Shown: positions 6,197 through 11,196 of the stretch, piece by piece
Position numbering within the stretch: position 1 is the first letter of the stretch
How the letters are laid out: every line of letters begins with the position of its first letter
DNA from: an uncultured Clostridia bacterium
GTDB lineage: Bacteria; Bacillota; Clostridia; Lachnospirales; Anaerotignaceae
DNA length: 11,196 bases
Reading direction: 5' to 3'
Assembly (NCBI GenBank): GCA_910587735.1
Contig: CAJUNT010000054.1
Span: forward strand, 1 to 11,196
Program-made: the position numbers and the translations under genes
Notes under the pieces: generated by a model
What the model was told of the DNA's origin: nothing
What the model saw: only the letters and a program-made list of their open reading frames with translations
Databases searched by the model: none

Positions 6197-7220
6197 ATAG
6201 GCACCATGCCTTTGTTTTTAGATTGATATTGGTCAAAATAAATACACCAAGTATTTTTTCAATCAAAGGTTTTACCACTTTTATAAAATCGCCTTTTGTT
6301 TCTTGATAAAATTCCAAATAAGAATTATATTTTTCTACCTCTTTTGGCACATCAATATCAGTTGTATTTGTTACAGGAAGTGGGCAAAATGTTCTCACAA
6401 CCAAATCCGCTACATAATCAGTAGGATTATCTGTAATATTTTCATAGTCTTCTTTAAATACTTCTATTAAAGCGTTTGTTGTGGTATCTTCTGCAATAGC
6501 AACTGCTGTGCTTTCGCTTGTAGGGCGTTCAATAATTTTCAGTTCGCCCTCATCACCCATAGTCAAAAGCCCTGCTACAAATTTTTCAGAACTGTCGCCA
6601 TCTCCTGTACTACCTGCTAATAATCTTTGTTTGGAGTCTTCAATAGCAAGTGGCAACATAGCCATAATGTTGTTGTAACTTTTACTTGCTTCTTCAAATT
6701 TGACATTTAATTTGTCGCCAATGTCCAAGCGAAGTGGGTCTTCTTCGTCCAGTTTTTCATACTCTCCATAAAGATAATGAATTTCTTTTCTGACAAAACG
6801 AATATCGTCCATAACCTTTTTAGGACTTATCATATCTAATATTTTGTCAAATTTGAAATCTACATTTTCAATTCCCTGAGAACGTTTTGTCTGTATCATA
6901 GTCAAAAGCATTTTTAAAAAGTCATTATTTTGGTCAATGACAATTTCTTGTATACAGTCCGCTGGTATTGCTTCTGGTTTTTTGAGCGTATAAATTACTT
7001 TTTGATTTGCTGCATTAAAAAAACTGTAAACAGTAGGAGCAAATTTGTCTAAAAATTCATCAAAACTTTTGACAAGAAGATGACCATTAATTTCTTTTAC
7101 TTTGTCATCGTCAACACTTTCTAATCCTTTTACATCTCCCACAAGTGTAAGCAAATCTAGCTTTTCAGGATTGATTTCATCAAACAATATGGTGCGATTG
7201 GTTTGTTCAATAATTTCCAT
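6183..7220 (-). CDS. Contractile-sheath-like protein, N-terminal part
   Basis: This part has 345 residues, is acidic and soluble, and shows no signal peptide. Visible blocks are KSFDEFLDKFAPTVYSFFN (about 51-69, recalling the 'F-x-D-F-x-P' segment of TssB-like proteins), a long central helix (EEASKSYNNIMAMLPLAIED), a flexible low-complexity stretch rich in Ser, Thr and Ala, and a C-terminal helix ending GDFIKVVKPLIEKILGVFI. The last residues KAWCLYADM look out of frame. Moving +1 or -2 in the A-rich stretch near 6208 would join TNINLKTK directly to RHGAYMLICNNK of the following frame, so I favour a frameshift inside one gene over two overlapping genes (roughly 60:40). The ATG at 7220 has AAAGGA seven bases upstream. 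It is the first gene of the cluster, preceded by about 450 bases without genes. The sheath role depends on the neighbouring tube-like gene and general resemblance, not on a search. Confidence 0.55.
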   Translation of the reverse strand: MEIIEQTNRTILFDEINPEKLDLLTLVGDVKGLESVDDDKVKEINGHLLVKSFDEFLDKFAPTVYSFFNAANQKVIYTLKKPEAIPADCIQEIVIDQNNDFLKMLLTMIQTKRSQGIENVDFKFDKILDMISPKKVMDDIRFVRKEIHYLYGEYEKLDEEDPLRLDIGDKLNVKFEEASKSYNNIMAMLPLAIEDSKQRLLAGSTGDGDSSEKFVAGLLTMGDEGELKIIERPTSESTAVAIAEDTTTNALIEVFKEDYENITDNPTDYVADLVVRTFCPLPVTNTTDIDVPKEVEKYNSYLEFYQETKGDFIKVVKPLIEKILGVFILTNINLKTKAWCLYADM

Positions 7221-7618
7221 ACTATCTTCCTTTCTTTATTTTATTTATACATTAGCAAACTCATAAAAATAAAAGGTATTTACTAATGTTATCAAACACT
7301 GTCTACTGTGCTAATAATAAAATTGTCAAATATTATATTATTTTGTCGTTTTAGCCCCTTCACTTATAAGTCTAAAATTTGGCATGATTTGTCACGATTT
7401 TTTTAAAACTTTTTTATTATTGTTTAAAATATATAAAAATATTATCTAATTTTTTAATATTTCAGTGATTTTTAAATAAAATACTGCTATATTAAGTATA
7501 AAATATTATATAAATAATAAAAAATTATTCTATTATTTCATTTTGCTATAAAAAAAATTGATATTGTTTTCAATAACAAATAATCAATTTTTAAACAATT
7601 TGTTTAATTTTGGCTACA
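7221..7618. other. AT-rich leader and spacer before the sheath gene
   Basis: No gene is supported here. The part nearest the sheath gene holds an inverted repeat (CATTAGCAAA at 7250-7259 with TTTACTAATG at 7279-7288, one mismatch), which could form a 5' leader stem. A perfect minus-strand -35 hexamer TTGACA sits at 7324-7329, but only a weak -10 (TAGACA, 18-base gap) follows, so the promoter is tentative. The remainder is A/T runs without other structure that I can defend. Confidence 0.4.
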
Positions 7619-7658
7619 ATATATTTCAATATTTTTTTACAAAAATATTGAAATATAT
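7619..7658 (-). terminator. Terminator of the blaI-M56 operon
   Basis: An 18-bp perfect stem with a TTAC loop (ATATTTCAATATTTTT pairing with AAAAATATTGAAATAT, extended by two pairs) starts 12 bases after the M56 stop codon. It consists almost only of A and T, so it relies on length rather than GC content. Its position fits a transcription end for the repressor-sensor operon. Confidence 0.65.
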
Positions 7659-7670
7659 ATACTAATATCC

Positions 7671-9029
7671 TTAATGAAGACAAGGATTTTCAACTACTGT
7701 TTTAATGAGTTCATCATAAAAAACTAAATCGCATTTCGTACAAGACCTAGCTTCATAATACTTTGTTTCACAAGAACCATCTTTCAGTTTTTTATGTACC
7801 TTCATGATAGTATCTTTTAAGTCATGAAGATGTCTTGTTTCAGATTCTTTATTTCCATAGTATGGAATAATTGTTCCATCTTCAAAAATAAGTTCATAAG
7901 TAATATCTGAGTCATCTTCTATAACAAATTGATTTTTTAAAGTTAATTCATTTTCTTCTTTTAATTCTAACATTTCTTCTTTACTAATTTCTGAAATATT
8001 GGTTTCTTTTATGTTTTCTTGTTCTCCATTAAAAACAATTACTCTGTTAGAAAACATTTGATTCACTTTATAATCCATATCTTTTGCAATTGCTGTGGAA
8101 GCACACAACTAGCTACACGCTGCTGTTAAAATGATTACATTTCTTGCGATACTTCCTTTTCTTTTGTTTTTCATAATACATTCCATCCTCCTTAAACTAT
8201 CTTTTTTGGCATTTACACCTATACAAACTACATAACTTTTCCAAAGTTTAAACTGTTTGCTTTCTTCTGCTATTTTAATGATTAGTTCACAATAAGAATT
8301 TCTTTTTTCTTCATTAAAATGGCGAGTGACTGCTTCATCACAATTTATTTCAACACACTCATATAAATTTTGTCTTAATAAATAAAACATAGGATTAAAC
8401 CAATGAAAAGAGGTTAATATTATCATAAAAAATCTTAATAATATGTCATTATGTTTTATGTGAAAAAATTCATACCTTAATATAAATTCTATTTCATCAA
8501 CCGTAAGCCTTCCGATTAATTTTGCTGGAATGATGATATAATATTCCTTTATTCCTGTTACACAAGGTTCAAAAATTTCTGGATTTCCTACAATATGAAT
8601 CTTTTTATTGCATTTGTATTCTTTTGTTATTTTTTCTACTATAGCATTCCAAGTATCCTCTTTTATATGAAAACTTTTCTTTTTTATTTTCTGAATTAAA
8701 CAAATGTATTCATAAATATTAATCACCAAAAATAATACAGCACCTACTAACCAAATAATATTTAAAACGGCTGCAATATTATGTAATTTTTCAAAAAGAA
8801 AACATTCCCATTCATTTTCTAATGTAATACCAATACTACTTTCGCTAAAAAACATTTCTGATTCATCTCGTATAGAAGAAATCATATAAAATGGTATTAA
8901 AAAAGAATAAAGAGCAATAAAATTAACAGCAATCATAAATTTAGGAGAAGTCATTTTATGAATATACTTTTCTAACATAAAATAAACTGTACTAAATAGA
9001 AAGCCGCATATAGATACCATTACAGCCAA
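7671..9029 (-). pseudogene. M56-family (BlaR1/MecR1-type) sensor, interrupted by TAG
   Basis: An N-terminal M56 module of 306 residues has hydrophobic segments near 3-18, 32-50 and 85-112 and a protease-like block: ILRYEFFHIKHND (183-195), LTSFHWFNPMFYLLRQ, then EINCDEAV (228-234). M56 sensors normally carry zinc-binding H-E-x-x-H; here the first His is Tyr (codon TAT at 8472-8474, one base from CAT). The last membrane helix NVIILTAACS is cut by TAG at 8109-8111. The same frame continues with LCASTAIAKDMDY and a 145-residue extracellular domain ending in Cys/His-rich SCTKC and NPCLH, so the two halves were one gene of about 452 codons. It follows blaI by 10 bases, the usual repressor-sensor pair that turns an outside signal into repressor cleavage. 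With altered protease and split sensor, signalling is probably lost. The start is TTG at 9029 or ATG at 9020; no Shine-Dalgarno is clear at either. Confidence 0.8.
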
Positions 9030-9039
9030 TATAAAAATA

Positions 9040-9426
9040 CTATTTACGATTAAAATGATTTAACCACTCCTTTAATTCTTTTATTTCATTTTCACTGATG
9101 TTACTTTTTGAAAATGAAGCCAAAAATCTTTTTAAAGAACCTTGAAATCTTGTATTAATCAGTTCCTCTGCTGCATTTTGATTGTATTGTTCTCTGCTGA
9201 TTAAAGGATAATAATAAAGTACTTTACCTTCTTTCATTTTGGAAAGCATACCTTTTTTTTCAAGGCGAGTTAAAAAGGTTGCTACCTTTTGATAAATCCA
9301 TGTTTCCTCCTTTTCTTCTTCTGTTAACATAGAGATTAATTCTAAAACAGTAATCATTTCTCCATTTTCCCATACTTTTTCCATTATCTTCATTTCAGCT
9401 TCTGAAATTTTAATCAGATTTCCCAT
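9040..9426 (-). CDS. blaI: BlaI/MecI-family transcriptional repressor
   Basis: This 128-residue protein has a winged-helix DNA-binding domain at residues 5-80. It opens KISEAEMKIMEKVWENGE, and ETWIYQKVATFLTRLEKKGML forms the recognition helix and wing entry, with the family's W-x-x-x-T/K-V-x-T-x-L-x-R-L pattern. VLYYYPLISREQY is the wing. The C-terminal helix LKRFLASF...IKELKEWLNHF is the dimerisation part. Length is typical for BlaI/MecI. These dimers repress their own operon until a partner M56 protease triggers their cleavage. That partner follows directly but looks broken, so the repressor may now be locked on or answer to another signal. ATG at 9426; an AAAGGG lies 14 bases upstream, a long gap. 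The stop is TAG with no homologous extension beyond it, which shows that TAG works as a stop in this genome. The drug-resistance name is only the family label. Confidence 0.9.
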   Translation of the reverse strand: MGNLIKISEAEMKIMEKVWENGEMITVLELISMLTEEEKEETWIYQKVATFLTRLEKKGMLSKMKEGKVLYYYPLISREQYNQNAAEELINTRFQGSLKRFLASFSKSNISENEIKELKEWLNHFNRK

Positions 9427-9474
9427 AATAATGTGTTTTTCCCTTTCGTTAAACGCAATGTTTTATTTTTCATT

Positions 9475-9506
9475 ATTATACTATCATTTTTTATATTATT
9501 TGTCAA
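9475..9506 (-). promoter_or_regulatory. Promoter of the blaI-M56 operon
   Basis: On the minus strand a perfect TTGACA (9501-9506) is followed after 17 bases by TAGTAT (9478-9483). An overlapping TATAAT (9475-9480) has a 20-base gap. It lies about 50 bases before the blaI start. I could not find a convincing TACA-n-TGTA dyad of the classic Bla/Mec operator type, so the operator is not assigned. Confidence 0.65.
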
Positions 9507-9646
9507 TTTTTTATTTAATATCTTTAAATTTTTTTATTTTGAAAAATGAAATATAAATTTTTTAGACATAAATTGAAAAGTTTTTAGATATTTTTTTTAT
9601 AATATGATTAAAAATAAACTTACTGAAAATATGGTAAAGAAATTTG

Positions 9647-9675
9647 TTGCACATTAAAAAAATATATGCTACAAT
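9647..9675 (+). promoter_or_regulatory. Promoter of the antisense antitoxin RNA
   Basis: TTGCAC (9647-9652) and TACAAT (9670-9675) are exactly 17 bases apart. The -10 matches sigma-A consensus at five of six positions, the -35 at three. Transcription would start near 9682, inside the toxin mRNA terminator region and pointing toward the toxin gene. Confidence 0.55.
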
Positions 9676-9710
9676 AAAAAAAGAAAAGCACCCACTCCAA
9701 AAGTGGATGC
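9676..9710 (-). terminator. Terminator of the toxin mRNA
   Basis: In the minus direction GCATCCACT (9710-9702) and AGTGGGTGC (9696-9688) form a nine-pair stem with one G-U and a five-base loop. TTTTCTTTTTTT follows (9687-9676). This is a textbook Rho-independent terminator about 65 bases past the toxin stop codon. Confidence 0.8.
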
Positions 9711-9776
9711 CACCGATGAGTTAAATGTCCTTATGGACACCGCCTATCCTGTTTGCAGACAGGATAGGCATTTTTA
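9682..9776 (+). ncRNA. Antisense RNA antitoxin of a type I toxin-antitoxin pair
   Basis: A short RNA of about 95 bases is predicted between the plus-strand promoter (9647-9675) and a terminator-like hairpin: GCCTATCCTG (9742-9751) with CAGGATAGGC (9760-9769), then ATTTTTA. It also holds TGTCC-TTAT-GGACA (9726-9739) and the toxin terminator sequence in reverse. The RNA is fully complementary to the 3' untranslated end of the toxin mRNA and stops at the last codon of the toxin. This convergent 3' overlap is how TxpA/RatA and BsrG/SR4-type systems of Firmicutes are laid out: pairing recruits RNase III or blocks the mRNA. No sequence match to a named antitoxin is claimed. Confidence 0.6.
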
Positions 9777-9887
9777 ATGCTTATTTCTCTTGTCGAGAAA
9801 GGCAAGAAACGCAATGACAAAACCGCCAAAGGTAAATAACAAAGTTAATATACCTATAAACGTTGAAATAATTTCAAAAGCAGTCAT
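9774..9887 (-). CDS. Small hydrophobic holin-like type I toxin
   Basis: This 37-residue peptide starts MTAFEII and ends FLDKRNKH. One membrane helix spans roughly residues 5-30 (ISTFIGILTLLFTFGGFVIA), followed by a short, mainly basic tail. This matches the putative holin-like toxin family of Firmicutes, whose members insert in the membrane and are silenced by an antisense RNA. The ATG at 9887 has a very strong ribosome site (GGGGGTGA, five bases upstream, preceded by AGGAG), confirming a real gene despite its size. Its mRNA has its own promoter (9983-10011), a 5' cap hairpin, a leader that can mask the ribosome site, and a terminator at 9676-9710. The plus-strand RNA at 9682-9776 overlaps its 3' end. 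Toxicity is family inference. Confidence 0.8.
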   Translation of the reverse strand: MTAFEIISTFIGILTLLFTFGGFVIAFLAFLDKRNKH

Positions 9888-9901
9888 ACACGTCACCCCC
9901 T

Positions 9902-9976
9902 CTCCTATGTAATTGTAAAACAAAGAAGTAGGAGGCAGCCACCCTGTCATGGGTACTTTTCTATGGCTTTCGCCAT
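9902..9976 (-). promoter_or_regulatory. Structured toxin mRNA leader with ribosome-site occlusion
   Basis: At the mRNA 5' end ATGGC-GAAA-GCCAT (9976-9963) forms a small stem closed by a GNRA-type tetraloop. Further on, CTCCTA (9934-9929) is perfectly complementary to TAGGAG (9907-9902), which is part of the extended Shine-Dalgarno region. Such folding is typical of type I toxin mRNAs, which are translated only after refolding or trimming. Confidence 0.5.
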
Positions 9977-9982
9977 GTTAAT

Positions 9983-10011
9983 ACTATATCATTTTCACTT
10001 CTTTCTTTCAA
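9983..10011 (-). promoter_or_regulatory. Toxin promoter
   Basis: TTGAAA (10006-10011) and TATAGT (9983-9988) are spaced by exactly 17 bases on the minus strand. Each hexamer matches the sigma-A consensus at five of six positions. The start of transcription falls right at the GNRA hairpin, giving a leader of roughly 90 bases. Confidence 0.7.
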
Positions 10012-10345
10012 CATTTTTTTCATTTTTTATTTTTCATATTATGTTGTTATTCACAAATTTTATTTTTAAAAAATAATATAAATATATCATTTTTTTGAAA
10101 TAATCAGAATCTATTTTTTAAAAAGATAATTAAAATTTTTTTGTCTATTTTTCAAGACAATAAAATAAACTAGTAATAATTGGTATCACTAAAAATCTGT
10201 ATACAAATATAGTTCTGCACCGATCGCAAGCAGGGGAAAGGGATATCCTTTTCCAGGCTTGTTGGGGTGTACCTCAAACCCCTAGTGCAAATTTTTTTGA
10301 AATTTGCAAAACGCCTTCGGCGCGGCTTTTCCTTTTTTTGGAATG
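10012..10345. repeat. AT-rich spacer ending in a hairpin repeat
   Basis: No gene is visible. From 10012 to about 10200 there are only A/T runs. From about 10210 to 10345 the base composition jumps and hairpins crowd together: GGGGT/ACCCC (10264-10282), GCAAATTT/AAATTTGC (10287-10307) and CGCC-TTC-GGCG (10312-10322), the last followed by a T-rich run on the plus strand. This resembles the intergenic repeat clusters at 61-140, 1899-2037 and 4988-5034 in style, though not in sequence. A mobile or degenerate intergenic repeat is the best description. Confidence 0.4.
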
Positions 10346-10391
10346 TTGTTTTATTATACTATATATAAAATTTACTATTAAAATTCAAGAC

Positions 10392-10408
10392 CACCAGCTA
10401 AGCTGGTG
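10392..10408. repeat. Right-end hairpin of the IS200-like element
   Basis: CACCAGC and GCTGGTG form a seven-pair stem around TAA. Position downstream of tnpA and likeness to the left-end hairpin (shared core C-C-A-G-C...G-C-T-G-G) support a transposase-recognised end. Confidence 0.6.
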
Positions 10409-10511
10409 ACTTGCACTTACCCTATAAGGGTCTTTTACCTGCCATACCTGTAGGCGTCTGAAGTTCTACTAAGTGTACTTCTTTCTCTAACTTATCGCTT
10501 AAGCGGCTTTC

Positions 10512-10982
10512 TTATCTGTTCTTTTTTACTGGATTACCCATAAACGGGTCTATGTATTCTTTTAGACTAATCTGGTCTGCTATGTAGTCTTCATGCAGTT
10601 GATTATTTATATACTATCGTATTTTTTGTGTATTTTTCCCTACTGTGTCTACATAATATCCTCTGTACCCAAAATGCCTATTTTCATACCTATATTTCAA
10701 GTTTGTATGTCTTTCAAATATAATTAGGGCACTTTTTCCTTTTAGATATCCTACTATATCCGATACACTTTCTTTTGGTGGTATTCTTACCAACATATGA
10801 ATATGCTCTGAACAGCATTCTGCTGCTATGATTTCTACCCTCTTTCTTTCACATAACTCTCTCAGTATTTTTCCTATATCTGCCTTCAACTGTTTATATA
10901 TAATCTGTCTTCTATATTTAGGGGCAAATACAATATGATATTTGCATTCCCACTTTGTATGTGCTAAACTATTCACATCCAT
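10512..10982 (-). pseudogene. tnpA: IS200-type Y1 transposase, interrupted by TAG
   Basis: The full frame is 156 codons plus TAA, with a TAG at codon 123 (10614-10616). The first 122 residues include WECKYHIVFAPKYRR (11-25), the HUH metal-binding motif in EHIHM (His60 and His62), VGYLKGKSALIIF and FGYRGYYVDTVG. After the TAG come YINNQLHEDYIADQISLKEY and a normal family C-terminus. In IS608 TnpA the catalytic tyrosine (Tyr127) lies in KQYIENQ, which aligns with R*YINNQ here. The stop thus falls directly before the nucleophile, at the position of a Gln in IS608, so a single CAG-to-TAG change could explain it. The truncated protein would keep the HUH site but be unable to cut DNA. The start is ATG at 10982 with AGGAGG close upstream; an upstream extension to 11024 would cross that ribosome site. 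Confidence 0.88.
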
Positions 10983-10983
10983 T

Positions 10984-11049
10984 AAAAAACCTCCTATGTT
11001 TTTATTGTGTATTGGCGGACTCAATTTATTTTATCATAGGAGGTTTTTT
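10984..11049 (-). promoter_or_regulatory. Ribosome-site-sequestering stem of tnpA
   Basis: AAAAAACCTCCTATG (10984-10998) and CATAGGAGGTTTTTT (11035-11049) are a perfect 15-base inverted repeat separated by 36 bases. In the tnpA mRNA the arm nearest the gene contains the AGGAGG ribosome site, so the stem would hide it. IS200 elements are known to keep transposase translation low by this kind of leader fold. Confidence 0.7.
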
Positions 11050-11072
11050 CTTGCAGCCAAAGCTTCTTTATT

Positions 11073-11091
11073 CCCCCAGCATAGCTGGGGG
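11073..11091. repeat. Left-end hairpin of the IS200-like element
   Basis: CCCCCAGC and GCTGGGGG form an eight-pair stem with an ATA loop. A competing pairing AGCATAG...CTATGCT overlaps it (about 11078-11104). It lies upstream of tnpA, where the left end of this family is expected. Confidence 0.6.
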
Positions 11092-11196
11092 CTTTCTCTA
11101 TGCTAAAGCAAACAATAAAAGTTCCCCCTTTTCTGTTGATGGGTTCTGTTACGTTAAAATGATATAGACAACAGCTCCTTGTTAGAAGTACAATAA

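Larger units (their letters stand above)
10385..11095 (-). mobile_element. IS200/IS605-type insertion sequence (tnpA only)
   Basis: A single tnpA-like gene is flanked by the imperfect end palindromes that this family uses instead of inverted repeats. Upstream of the gene is CCCCCAGC-ATA-GCTGGGGG (11073-11091); downstream is CACCAGC-TAA-GCTGGTG (10392-10408), with a further ACCCT-ATA-AGGGT at 10419-10431. IS200/IS605 elements move as single-stranded DNA through these end hairpins and make no target duplication, so exact ends cannot be fixed by eye; the limits given are approximate. No tnpB is present. With its transposase interrupted, this copy is probably immobile unless helped in trans. Confidence 0.75.

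Noticed and set aside
9688..9769. CRISPR array suggested by clustered short inverted repeats
   Set aside because: The stems differ from one another, are not regularly spaced and are explained by the two terminators of the toxin-antitoxin locus.
10955..11167. Plus-strand open frame across the left end of the insertion element
   Set aside because: It spans the end hairpin and the tnpA leader stem, and its sequence is only the complement of these structures.
11154..11196. Possible C-terminal end of another minus-strand gene running in from the right edge
   Set aside because: Only 13 codons before a TAA are visible, too few to support a coding call.

Overview
The window is AT-rich (clearly below 40% GC by eye). 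Shine-Dalgarno sites of the AGGAGG type, sigma-A-like promoters and gene families common in anaerobic gut Firmicutes all point to a low-GC Clostridia genome, most likely Lachnospiraceae or a relative. This is inference from family resemblance, not a database match. Almost every gene lies on the minus strand, so transcription runs from high to low coordinates.

Region 1 (about 7220 down to 103) is one polycistronic cluster. In transcription order it holds: a large contractile-sheath-like gene (7220-5063, broken by an apparent frameshift and by an in-frame TGA); a 141-residue tail-tube/Hcp-like protein (4853-4428); a J-domain co-chaperone (4263-3808); a membrane-anchored FHA protein (3797-3225); a zinc-ribbon FHA protein (3208-2675); two consecutive PP2C-like proteins with eroded active sites (2675-2049 and 1873-1217); and a TPR/coiled-coil protein (1112-174). 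A strong hairpin at 103-140 closes the cluster. Sheath, tube, FHA and PP2C genes together recall the threonine-phosphorylation control of type VI secretion, but no kinase, baseplate, spike, ClpV or membrane-complex gene is visible. I read it as a divergent Firmicutes contractile-injection-like module whose sheath gene is damaged in this copy. Large hairpins separate sheath from tube and tube from dnaJ-like, which would allow different expression levels.

Region 2 (9506-7619) is a BlaI/MecI-type repressor and an M56 (BlaR1/MecR1-type) membrane sensor behind a TTGACA promoter. The sensor gene is interrupted by an in-frame TAG, and its HExxH motif reads YExxH.

Region 3 (10011-9647) looks like a complete type I toxin-antitoxin locus. 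It has a 37-residue hydrophobic holin-like toxin on the minus strand, with its own promoter, a 5' hairpin, a Shine-Dalgarno-occluding leader and a terminator. A convergent short antisense RNA of about 95 nt on the plus strand overlaps the toxin mRNA 3' end.

Region 4 (about 11095-10385) is an IS200/IS605-type element with end hairpins and a Shine-Dalgarno-sequestering inverted repeat. Its tnpA is interrupted by a TAG directly before the expected catalytic tyrosine.

Three separate genes therefore carry internal stops in 11 kb. Other genes in the window end normally at TAG and TGA, so decay, or sequence error, fits better than general stop-codon reassignment. The gene-free stretches at 7221-7670 and 10012-10390 hold AT-rich spacer, promoters and hairpin repeats.
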